Shown: positions 1 to 5,738 of the stretch, in pieces
How positions within the stretch are numbered: position 1 is the first letter of the stretch
Layout: every line of letters starts with the position of its first letter
Origin: Chloroflexota bacterium
Lineage (GTDB): Bacteria; Chloroflexota; Anaerolineae; UBA4142
Length of the DNA stretch: 6,343 nt
Assembly: GCA_016200825.1 (NCBI GenBank)
Contig: JACQEA010000025.1
Coordinates: 1 to 6,343 of the forward strand
Reading direction: 5' to 3'
Translations under genes and position numbers: made by a program
Notes under the pieces: model-generated
What the model was told of the DNA's origin: nothing
What the model saw: the letters and a program-made list of their open reading frames with translations, nothing else
The model's database searches: none

Positions 1-1
1 G

Positions 2-868
2 CTCTTGTCTTTTTTTTGGATGTTGCAAAGAGATCGCGAACGATTAACAGATTGCGCGACGCGCGTTTCGGTGTTGCCGCTCGGCGCGGGCGCGTTGGCG
101 GGCAACGCGTTGGGGATCGATCGCGCATTTCTCGCGCGCGAGTTGGGTCTTGCGCGCGTCAGCGAGAACAGTGTGGACGCGGTGAGCGACCGCGATTTCA
201 TCGCGGAATTTTTATTTTGCGCGGCACTGATTGGTGTGCATCTCTCGCGCTTGGGCGAGGATTTGGTTTTGTACTCGAGCGCGGAATTTAATTTCATCGC
301 GATGGATGATGCGTACGCGACCGGATCGAGTTTAATGCCGCAAAAGAAAAATCCCGACGCGATGGAATTGGCGCGCGGCAAATCCGCGCGTTTGATTGGC
401 GATGTGATGACGGTGTTGACATTGTTGAAAGGCTTGCCGTCGTCGTACGATAAAGATTTGCAGGAAGACAAAGCGCCGCTCTTTGACGCGGTTGATACTT
501 TGGAAATGCTTTTGCCGGTGGTCGCGGGAGTCATTCGCACAATGCGCGTAAACGCGGAAACAATGCGCGCCGCGCTCGACGCGCAAATGCTCGCGACGGA
601 TCTCGCGGATTATTTGGTGCGAAAAGGCGTGGCGTTTCGCGACGCGCATCGCAAAGCAGGCGAAGCGGTGAAAAATGCCGAGGCGCGCGGAATCGCGCTG
701 AATGCAATGAGCGTGGACGAGTACAAAAAAATCGCGCCGGAGTTTAGCGCGGATGTGAAAGATGTGTTTGATTTTGCGCGGTCAGTTGCCGCGCGCGAAA
801 TTATCGGCGGAACAGGACCGAACGCGGTGCGCGCGCAAATCGAACAGGCAAAAAAATTGTTAGAGTAA
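2..868 (+). CDS. argH: Argininosuccinate lyase, C-terminal part (5' end outside window)
   Basis: Argininosuccinate lyase splits argininosuccinate into arginine and fumarate, the last step of arginine synthesis in the cytoplasm. The reading frame is open from base 2, and the first visible residues (LLSFFWMLQRDRERL) match the interior of the family, so the TTG at base 5 is not a start. About 288 of the usual ~460 residues are visible. The fumarase/aspartase superfamily signature GSSLMPQKKNP lies at 323-355; this mobile loop carries the catalytic serine. The region with the catalytic histidine lies upstream, outside the window. Further family marks are SENSVDAVSDRDF, the ATDLADYLVRKGVAFRDAH segment and IIGGTGP near the C-terminus. 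The end is intact, with a TAA stop. No other arginine gene follows; the next gene has its own promoter. Family assignment is very secure. Confidence 0.96.
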   Translation, partial: LLSFFWMLQRDRERLTDCATRVSVLPLGAGALAGNALGIDRAFLARELGLARVSENSVDAVSDRDFIAEFLFCAALIGVHLSRLGEDLVLYSSAEFNFIAMDDAYATGSSLMPQKKNPDAMELARGKSARLIGDVMTVLTLLKGLPSSYDKDLQEDKAPLFDAVDTLEMLLPVVAGVIRTMRVNAETMRAALDAQMLATDLADYLVRKGVAFRDAHRKAGEAVKNAEARGIALNAMSVDEYKKIAPEFSADVKDVFDFARSVAAREIIGGTGPNAVRAQIEQAKKLLE

Positions 869-872
869 ATTA

Positions 873-897
873 CGCGCCGGGCTGGGCGCGGCATTTT
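873..897 (+). terminator. Probable weak intrinsic terminator after argH
   Basis: CGCGCC (873-878) and GGCGCG (885-890) form a perfect 6-bp GC stem with a 6-nt loop, four bases after the argH stop. It is followed by GCATTTTG, so the T run is only four bases and starts three bases after the stem. The position supports a terminator; the short T run makes it weak. The end of the T run overlaps the -35 box of the next promoter. Confidence 0.5.
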
Positions 898-924
898 GAA
901 ATTTACGCGCGGCTATGCTATACT
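896..924 (+). promoter_or_regulatory. Sigma70-type promoter for the Ig-domain lipoprotein gene
   Basis: TTGAAA at 896-901 (consensus TTGACA) is followed after exactly 17 bp by TATACT at 919-924 (consensus TATAAT). TGC directly before the -10 box makes it an extended -10. Transcription would be expected to start near 930-932, only about 6-8 nt before the ATG at 938. The TTG of the -35 box is in frame with the gene and could be mistaken for its start codon. The 12 bases TATGCTATACTC (914-925) recur at 2728-2739. Confidence 0.7.
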
Positions 925-937
925 CGCGCGCGTTGAT

Positions 938-2653
938 ATGCAAAACGCGCGCGAGTTGAATCGAAAATTTTTTTTCTGCATCGGACTGATCGCGCTGATC
1001 GCGTGTAATGCGGCATCGCCCACACAACCAGTCGTTGTAATTACTGAACCCGCGAGCGGAAGCGAATTTCGCGAGGGCGATCAAGTTGTGATCGAATCTA
1101 CTTCCGACGACGCGAAAGCAATTGTGCGCGTGGAGTTGGTCGTGGATGGTGTCGTCGTCAAAACCGATCCATCGCCCACCGCGCAGGGTCAGCCCTCGTT
1201 GACGTTGGTGCAAGCGTGGCGGGCGATTCCGGGCAATCATACGATTATTGTGCGCGCGTATAATGCCGCAGGAAAAATAAGTGAACCGGTTGGAATTATT
1301 GTCACCGTCGTTCCATCGGTCGCGCAAATCGCGCCGACATTTACACCCAACGCAAGCGGCGCGATTAATCCAACGAACGCGCCGACGACTGCAGGAACGC
1401 GCGCACCTTGCACGAATGCCGCGACGTTTGTGAGCGAAACGATTCCGGATCGCACAAATTTTTTCGCCGGTAACGCGTTCAACAAAATTTGGCGTTTGAA
1501 AAATTCGGGAACGTGCACGTGGGGCGTCGGTTATTCATTTGGTTTGGTCAGCGGTGAAGCGATGGCAAGTTCAAACTCACTTGCCGTTCCCGCAATCGCG
1601 CCGGGCGGCATCGCCGAATTGCTTGTGCCGATGACCGCGCCCGCTACAATCGGTTTGCATTCTGCCGCGTGGCAATTGAAAAGCGATAGCGCGCAAAATT
1701 TTGGACCCCGCGTGACGATTGTCATTACCGTTTCAAATTCTGATCTCTCGCCGCAAGTTTCTCCAACCACCTCCGGTTGTAGTGGCATCCCAACGCTTTC
1801 TACTTTCACCGTCACCACAGAACAAATCACGGAAGGCGCGACGACGCGGATTCAATGGGGATTAATAACGAATGCGAGTTCGGTGCAAATTGATCCGGGC
1901 ATCGGCGCGGTAAACACGCCGGGCGTTCGCGATGTTTCGCCCAAAATCACCACAACCTACACGTTAACTGCGCGCTGTGGACCCAACGCGCGCACTGCGT
2001 CCGTTACCATCATCGTCAATCCGGCTGGTTCCGCGATTGGAAATTTTGCGGGCGCGTGGATTCACAATTTCGGAACGATGACCCTGTCTCAATCCGGTTC
2101 GAACGTGCTAAACACGAGCGAGTACGTCAATGCATTTACAACCAACAAATCCAAAGGAAATATTTCCGGTACCGTCACCGGCAATACCTTGCTGGGGAAT
2201 TGGTCAATCGAAGGCGTAAATGGAACGCTCCAATTTTATCTCGGCGCGAATGGAAATTCATTTGACGGCGCGCGCGTGAGCGAGCAACAACAATTGCGCT
2301 GGTGCGGAGCGCGGTCGGGATCGCCTTTTCCTAGCGGTTGTAGTTTTGCTGGCACTTGGAATATGTACTTCTCGGCGAATCCCGCATGTGCGACGATCAC
2401 GTTAACGCGGATAGACGATACGGTCACCGGCAACTATTGCGGGTCTCTGCTCAATGGCACCTTGCAATACGTCGGATCAGAAACAGTTATAAATGGTACG
2501 ACCTCACTCACCAGCGGATCAAATTCATTTGCTTTGTATTTGATTGATGGCTACAATGCGACTCAATTTCAAGGCGGCTTGGTTGGAATCGCGGGGAGTG
2601 AGTGGTGCGGGTGGCGCGGCAACGCGATCAAACCTCCGCAATGTGGCAAATAG
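938..2653 (+). CDS. Surface lipoprotein with Ig-like domains, including an NBR1-type domain, and a duplicated C-terminal beta domain
   Basis: Start chosen at ATG 938, giving 571 residues, because upstream in-frame codons overlap the promoter and because this start gives a textbook lipoprotein signal: charged N-terminus (RELNRK), hydrophobic core, lipobox L-I-A-C with the lipid cysteine at residue 23. Residues ~32-124 look like a bacterial Ig-like domain (ITEPASGSEFREGD...ELVVDG...VRAYNAAGK). After a Thr/Pro/Asn-rich linker, ~158-266 match the NBR1 Ig-like type (CTNAATFVSETIPD...WRLKNSGTCTWG...APATIGLHSAAWQLKS). A third Ig-like unit (~284-361) has ITEGATTRIQWGL and TTTYTLTARCG. The C-terminus (~368-560) holds two related beta units, each ending in WCG-x-R. 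No catalytic motif is seen, so a role in binding at the outer face is inferred. No Shine-Dalgarno precedes the ATG. The lipoprotein call is strong; the function is unknown. Confidence 0.88.
   Translation: MQNARELNRKFFFCIGLIALIACNAASPTQPVVVITEPASGSEFREGDQVVIESTSDDAKAIVRVELVVDGVVVKTDPSPTAQGQPSLTLVQAWRAIPGNHTIIVRAYNAAGKISEPVGIIVTVVPSVAQIAPTFTPNASGAINPTNAPTTAGTRAPCTNAATFVSETIPDRTNFFAGNAFNKIWRLKNSGTCTWGVGYSFGLVSGEAMASSNSLAVPAIAPGGIAELLVPMTAPATIGLHSAAWQLKSDSAQNFGPRVTIVITVSNSDLSPQVSPTTSGCSGIPTLSTFTVTTEQITEGATTRIQWGLITNASSVQIDPGIGAVNTPGVRDVSPKITTTYTLTARCGPNARTASVTIIVNPAGSAIGNFAGAWIHNFGTMTLSQSGSNVLNTSEYVNAFTTNKSKGNISGTVTGNTLLGNWSIEGVNGTLQFYLGANGNSFDGARVSEQQQLRWCGARSGSPFPSGCSFAGTWNMYFSANPACATITLTRIDDTVTGNYCGSLLNGTLQYVGSETVINGTTSLTSGSNSFALYLIDGYNATQFQGGLVGIAGSEWCGWRGNAIKPPQCGK
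2039..2617 (+). repeat. Duplicated C-terminal beta unit inside the lipoprotein gene
   Basis: Two diverged protein-level copies lie at 2039-2314 and 2342-2617. Both begin F-A-G-(A/T)-W and have a Thr-Leu strand (MTLSQSG in copy 1, ITLTRIDD in copy 2). Both then have T-V-T-G-N, L-N/L-G and N-G-T-L-Q steps in the middle, a (F/L)YL strand and an F-x-G turn, and close with W-C-G-x-R. Copy 2 has extra cysteines (AC-AT, NYCG). The pattern resembles small extracellular beta-barrel or beta-sandwich repeats. The DNA is not conserved between copies, so the duplication is old. Confidence 0.6.
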
Positions 2654-2709
2654 GCACGCTGTAATAATCGCGATTGGTTCTTTATGAATCGTAATTTTGC
2701 GCGAGGGTC

Positions 2710-2738
2710 TTGTTTTCAGCTCTGATGTATGCTATACT
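2710..2738 (+). promoter_or_regulatory. Sigma70-type promoter for the polycation/FN3 gene pair
   Basis: TTGTTT at 2710-2715 and TATACT at 2733-2738 are separated by 17 bp, and TGC before the -10 makes it an extended -10. The predicted transcript start is near 2745, leaving a leader of about 110 nt before the ATG at 2854. The -10 region is identical over 12 bases to that of the promoter at 896-924. The rest of 2654-2709 contains a 10-bp palindrome, AATCGCGATT (2666-2675), and no clear terminator for the preceding gene. Confidence 0.65.
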
Positions 2739-2760
2739 CTGCCACAAGTTCATCCGCGAG

Positions 2761-2849
2761 GGAGGTGACCCAGATCAAGAAAGGAAAAATTCCCGGGTGT
2801 CACGAACAAGCGATTGATCTCAACGGACTCTCACTCAATCTCAAGGAGG
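2761..2849 (+). promoter_or_regulatory. Leader with three segments complementary to the 16S rRNA 3' end
   Basis: The leader contains GGAGGTGA (2761-2768), AGAAAGGA (2778-2785) and AAGGAGG (2843-2849). All are complementary to parts of the usual bacterial anti-Shine-Dalgarno tail. The last is the ribosome binding site of the ATG at 2854, with 4 nt spacing. The first lies about 90 nt upstream of any recognised gene start. GTGA-CCC (2765-2771) can also pair with GGG-TG-TCAC (2795-2803) through a 2-nt bulge, which could hide the first segment. A regulatory role is inferred. Confidence 0.35.
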
Positions 2850-2854
2850 CATAA
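2765..2854 (+). CDS. Possible 29-aa leader peptide, coupled to the next gene
   Basis: A GTG at 2765 opens a 29-codon frame ending in TAA at 2852-2854. The last base of the stop is the A of the next gene's ATG (TAATG), an arrangement typical of translational coupling. The peptide would run (M)TQIKKGKIPGCHEQ and then AIDLNGLSLNLKEA; it is basic at the front, contains one Cys-His pair and has no transmembrane segment. In its favour: it lies inside the predicted transcript, and a strong Shine-Dalgarno-like sequence is present. Against it: that GGAGGTGA overlaps the GTG itself rather than preceding it by 5-9 nt, and the frame is short enough to occur by chance. The best-spaced codon after the SD would be ATC at 2774, not a normal start. 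I do not recognise the peptide. Confidence 0.3.
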   Translation: MTQIKKGKIPGCHEQAIDLNGLSLNLKEA

Positions 2855-3174
2855 TGAGCGATTTACTGAATCTCTTGATGGATCTGAGTTCTCCATTGCT
2901 TTTGGCGGCGGCAAAAAAGAAAGCCAAGAAAAAAGCCGCGCCCAAACGCAAAGCCGCGAAAAAGAAAGCCGCCCCTAAGAAGAAACGCGCCGCCAAAAAA
3001 GCGGCACCTGAAAAGATGGGTATGACCTCGATGCCTGCGCCAAAGCCGGCAATGCCCGCGCCAGCACCGGCTCCAATGCCGATGCCGACACCTTCAGCAC
3101 CGATGTCATCTCCGACGTCATCTTCAACTCCGCCACCTTCCACTCCGTCCACTCCTTGGACGACTAAACCATAA
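2854..3174 (+). CDS. Small Lys/Ala-rich polycation with hydrophobic N-terminus and Pro-rich tail, function unknown
   Basis: The protein has 106 residues in three zones. Residues 1-20 (MSDLLNLLMDLSSPLLLAAA) are hydrophobic with one Asp at 3 and one at 10. Residues 21-54 are a lysine/alanine polycation with histone H1-like AAKKK and AAPKK words. Residues 55-106 are rich in Pro, Met, Ser and Thr with no charge pattern. The start is supported by AAGGAGG four bases upstream. The middle zone resembles the disordered tails of H1-like nucleoid proteins and of phasins, which bind DNA or other polyanions, but low-complexity resemblance alone cannot establish function. The N-terminal zone is not a standard signal peptide: the positive charges follow the hydrophobic stretch instead of preceding it. 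The next gene starts 13 bases downstream and its product begins with a similar 20-residue segment, so the two likely act together. Confidence 0.75.
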   Translation: MSDLLNLLMDLSSPLLLAAAKKKAKKKAAPKRKAAKKKAAPKKKRAAKKAAPEKMGMTSMPAPKPAMPAPAPAPMPMPTPSAPMSSPTSSSTPPPSTPSTPWTTKP

Positions 3175-3187
3175 GCGGAGAGGATGG

Positions 3188-3757
3188 ATGGCATTGCTAC
3201 TGGAACGGTTGATCAGTGCGGCGTTCCCGTTATTGACAGTAGTGGCCCGAAAACAAAAATCAAAACGCGTCTCGAGGGCGGCAAAGAAAATATCCCGCGC
3301 CGCCTCTCCTCGCTCAAAACGCCGTGACGTTTCGAGAGTCAAGCCGAAAAAGGTCGCGCCGGCGCGCAATGAAAAGAAACAATTGCATCTCCGATCCGCG
3401 ACAATCGCGCCGGCGCGTTCGCTTGATGAACCGGAACGCAAACCAGTCCCCCCAACCGGCCGCGCGATTTTGATCACGCCGGAAGATGGCAAGTACGTTG
3501 ATACGCTTAATCCTACATTTCGCTGGCTTTCGGTGGGCGGCGCGACGCGTTATGAAGTTTGGTGGGGCGAAGAAAATCACAACACGGCTGGCATTCCGCT
3601 CATTTCTATTTCTACCTTTGCGGCGGTGCCAGTGGAAAAACCTTTGCTCATCGGCGTCACTTATCAATGGCGTGTGCGCGGCGGAAACGAAGCCGGCTGG
3701 GGGCCCTGGTCGCCGGAAGCTACTTTTCGCGTGGTGGCTGAACCGTTAGTCAGTTGA
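3188..3757 (+). CDS. Basic protein with a C-terminal fibronectin type III-like domain, function unknown
   Basis: The protein has 189 residues. Residues 1-20 (MALLLERLISAAFPLLTVVA) are hydrophobic, ~21-65 are strongly basic (RKQKSKR, SPRSKRRD, VKPKK), ~66-92 form a Pro-containing linker, and ~93-182 are an FN3-like beta domain. The FN3 features are ITPEDGKYVDTLNPTFRW in the first strands, the ATRYEVWWG strand, the TYQWRVRGGNEAGWGPWS segment and a closing ATFRV. ATG 3188 is preferred because GGAG (3177-3180) lies 7 nt upstream; an ATG at 3184 in another frame gives only 47 codons. It sits 13 bp after the polycation gene and shares its N-terminal layout (M1, L4, L5, L8, P14, L15, L16, A20, K22). 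FN3-like domains of this kind are usually extracellular, but no normal signal peptide or lipobox is present. Probably co-transcribed with the gene before it. Confidence 0.82.
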   Translation: MALLLERLISAAFPLLTVVARKQKSKRVSRAAKKISRAASPRSKRRDVSRVKPKKVAPARNEKKQLHLRSATIAPARSLDEPERKPVPPTGRAILITPEDGKYVDTLNPTFRWLSVGGATRYEVWWGEENHNTAGIPLISISTFAAVPVEKPLLIGVTYQWRVRGGNEAGWGPWSPEATFRVVAEPLVS

Positions 3758-3762
3758 AATTT

Positions 3763-3798
3763 TTGCGCGCCAATTCTGAAACGATACCCCGCGCGCAA
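3763..3798 (+). repeat. 8-bp inverted repeat after the FN3 gene, possible terminator
   Basis: TTGCGCGC (3763-3770) and GCGCGCAA (3791-3798) are exact inverted copies separated by 20 bases, starting 6 bases after the stop of the FN3-like gene. The stem is GC-rich, but the loop is long and no T run follows, so an intrinsic terminator is possible but weak. A small A/T hairpin, TTGAA-AAA-TTCAA (3802-3814), follows at once. The position just after a gene end is the main argument for a role in 3' end formation. Confidence 0.35.
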
Positions 3799-3832
3799 TG
3801 TTTGAAAAATTCAAGTCCGAATCGGTGTTGAT

Positions 3833-3934
3833 TAGGGCTTGTATGCAAAAAGGTTTATTGCCGCTGGTTGCGTTGATAAACCTTGATGCCAAACGCTCTA
3901 AAATCCTACAAGAAGATTTTGCATACACGCCCTA
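3833..3934. repeat. Palindromic ~98-bp element with terminal inverted repeats and TA flanks (MITE-like)
   Basis: GGGCTTGTATGCAAAA (3835-3850) and TTTTGCATACACGCCC (3917-3932) are inverted copies matching at 15 of 16 positions. Both ends are bordered by TA (3833-3834 and 3933-3934). Inside is an exact 9-bp inverted repeat, AAGGTTTAT (3850-3858) with ATAAACCTT (3876-3884), and a 6-bp one, AAAATC (3900-3905) with GATTTT (3915-3920). The size, lack of coding capacity, terminal inverted repeats and TA borders fit a miniature element mobilised by a TA-targeting transposase. As RNA the same bases could fold into a three-way junction ahead of the transporter gene. Only one copy is visible, so mobility is inferred. 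Confidence 0.5.
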
Positions 3935-3974
3935 GTGATTTTGACTTTGAATTTTTTCTCATGGAGGAGAAAAG

Positions 3975-5717
3975 ATGTCCAACCCTAAATTCCGATTCGT
4001 CGGAATCCTTGCTTTGTTCATCACCCTTTTCGTTCTCGTTCAATGCGCGCCGGCGCCAACTGCCACGCCCGCGCCGGTCGCACCGACCACCGCGCCCGCC
4101 GCGCCAAAACCGGCGGCAACTGCCGCGCCTCCGGCTCCAACACGCGGCGGCACGATAACGATGGCGGTATGGCAGGAACCTTCGTTGCTCAATCCCGCTC
4201 TTGGAAGCCAAACCGTTTTGGGCGAGGTTGATATCTTTGTTGTTGAGGGGTTGACCGATACAGATGACAAAGGCAACAGTTTTACCCGACTGGCAGCTGA
4301 AGTGCCGACTACTCAAAACGGCGGCGTGAGTCCAGACGGAAAAACTGTCACATACAAATTACGCCAAGGCGTAAAATTTCATGACGGCTCTCCGTTCACT
4401 TGCGAAGACGTTCAATTCACTTTCACGGCTGTCTCCTCCACGACTAATGGTTCTGTTGGGGCCTCCCGATACAAGGATGTTGACTCGGTTACATGCCCCG
4501 ATCCGTTCACCGCGGTTGTCAAATTCAAAAATTTCTACGCCCCGTACGCGACGCTCTTTGGATACATATTTCCAAAAAACTCTGGCAAGACGGAAGACAT
4601 GAAGAACTGGGCGTACAATCGCAAACCCGTCGGGACGGGTCCATTCAAAGTGGATGAGTTTGTTACCGGCGATCATGTGACACTTTTGCGGAATGAAAAT
4701 TATTGGCAAACCGGCAAGCCGTACCTCGACAAAGTGATCATTCGCATCGTTCCATCGTCCGAAGTCGCGAAACAATTGATCAAGAACGGTGAAGCGGATG
4801 TGATGTGGAACAACTCTGAAGCCGACATTCCTGAAGTTGAAAAAATGACCGGCGTTAAATTGTCCAGCGCGGCGCGCTCCGGTGGCGAGCGATTGATTCT
4901 CAACCTCGTCAAGCCCGGCGATCCCGCGGATAACAAGACACCCCATCCGATTCTTGGCGATCTCCGAGTTCGCCAAGCGATTGCGTACGGCGTAGATAAG
5001 AAAACCATCATTGACAAATTGCTGAATGGCAAAGCGTTGCCCGGTTCAAGTGATTTGAATGTTGATCCGTACAACTGCACCGACATCAAAGCATTTCCGT
5101 ATGATGCCGCAAAAGCCAAGCAACTGCTCGATGATGCCGGTTGGAAACCCGGCGCGGATGGCATTCGTGTGAAAGACGGCAATCGCCTCAAACTGAAATA
5201 TCAGACGACGACCGGCAACAAACTCCGCGAAGATTCGCAAGTGTTGATTGTGGAGAACATGAAAGCGATCGGCGTCGAATTCTTTATCGAGAATCAGCCG
5301 TCCGCGCTTTTGCTGGGCACGTGGGACAATGCGAGTCCGCGCAAACGAGGTAGTTACGACATCGTCATGTACACGACGACTCCCGACATTGATCCACACA
5401 ATTTCATGGTCACGTACTTCGGCTCGACATCAATTCCTTCACCAGACAATCAAGGCGGAATCAATTACAGCCGCTGGAACGATTCAGAGACTGATAAGTT
5501 GATTGCGCAAGCCGGTGGAATTCCAGATTGGCCTGCGCGCAAAGATTTGTACTGCAAGGCAGCCGCGCGCGTGGTGGAGGGCGCGAGTCACATCTATCTC
5601 TATCAACGCCTTAAACTCGATTCGTATCGCGATCGTTTGCAGGGATGGGTTCCGAATGGTTGGAACAATGATGGTTGGAACGCCGAGAATTGGTGGTTGA
5701 AAACGACCACGCCATAA
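3975..5717 (+). CDS. ABC transporter solute-binding lipoprotein, family 5 (peptide/nickel/opine type)
   Basis: This is the extracytoplasmic ligand-binding subunit of a Dpp/Opp-type importer: 580 residues, a usual length for the family. ATG 3975 is preceded by GGAGGAG with 5 nt spacing. Residues 1-23 form a signal sequence (KFR, then a hydrophobic core) ending L-V-Q-C with Cys24 as the probable lipid anchor; Gln before the cysteine is unusual. Residues 25-56 are an Ala/Pro/Thr linker. The mature fold starts at GGTITMAVWQEPSLLNP. The family hallmark is GKTVTYKLRQGVKFHDGSPF at ~122-141, followed by the pair Cys143 (FTCEDV) and Cys174 (VTCPDP), which may form a disulfide. KPVGTGPFKV (~217-226), LRNENYWQTGKPYLD (~238-252) and DLRVRQAIAYGVDKKTI (~329-345) are also typical. 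The ligand cannot be read from the sequence; peptides, oligosaccharides or opines are all possible. A permease gene follows after 72 bp, across a strong hairpin. The upstream promoter is unclear; TTGATA (3873-3878) with TCTAAA (3897-3902) at 18 bp spacing is a weak candidate. Confidence 0.94.
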   Translation: MSNPKFRFVGILALFITLFVLVQCAPAPTATPAPVAPTTAPAAPKPAATAAPPAPTRGGTITMAVWQEPSLLNPALGSQTVLGEVDIFVVEGLTDTDDKGNSFTRLAAEVPTTQNGGVSPDGKTVTYKLRQGVKFHDGSPFTCEDVQFTFTAVSSTTNGSVGASRYKDVDSVTCPDPFTAVVKFKNFYAPYATLFGYIFPKNSGKTEDMKNWAYNRKPVGTGPFKVDEFVTGDHVTLLRNENYWQTGKPYLDKVIIRIVPSSEVAKQLIKNGEADVMWNNSEADIPEVEKMTGVKLSSAARSGGERLILNLVKPGDPADNKTPHPILGDLRVRQAIAYGVDKKTIIDKLLNGKALPGSSDLNVDPYNCTDIKAFPYDAAKAKQLLDDAGWKPGADGIRVKDGNRLKLKYQTTTGNKLREDSQVLIVENMKAIGVEFFIENQPSALLLGTWDNASPRKRGSYDIVMYTTTPDIDPHNFMVTYFGSTSIPSPDNQGGINYSRWNDSETDKLIAQAGGIPDWPARKDLYCKAAARVVEGASHIYLYQRLKLDSYRDRLQGWVPNGWNNDGWNAENWWLKTTTP

Positions 5718-5738
5718 GCGCAGCGGATTTTTTTTCGC

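Noticed and set aside
896..937. TTG at 896 as start of the lipoprotein gene (585 codons)
   Set aside because: This TTG is the -35 box of a well-spaced promoter, and the extra 14 residues would push the lipoprotein signal away from the N-terminus.
2666..2675. 10-bp palindrome AATCGCGATT as an operator
   Set aside because: A single short palindrome in a CGCG-rich genome is expected by chance, and it is not placed on the promoter at 2710-2738.
2854..3174. Calling the polycation a histone H1-like nucleoid protein or phasin
   Set aside because: Only low-complexity Lys/Ala words match; no phasin or nucleoid-protein core domain is visible, so the function is left open.
2841..3194. 117-codon minus-strand Gly/Ala/Phe-rich ORF
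   Set aside because: It is the antisense of the Lys/Ala and Pro-rich codons of the polycation gene; low complexity on one strand keeps the other open.
3184..3327. 47-codon ORF from ATG 3184 overlapping the FN3 gene start
   Set aside because: It is only three bases from GGAG, is short, and lies in another frame of a gene with a recognisable domain.
3883..4158. 91-codon + strand ORF across the palindrome and the binding-protein start
   Set aside because: It runs out of frame through the low-complexity linker of the binding protein, producing Arg/Pro-rich sequence typical of a shadow frame.
4359..4976. 205-codon minus-strand ORF inside the solute-binding protein gene
   Set aside because: It is antisense to a secure family 5 binding protein, its translation shows no family features, and it has no ribosome binding context.
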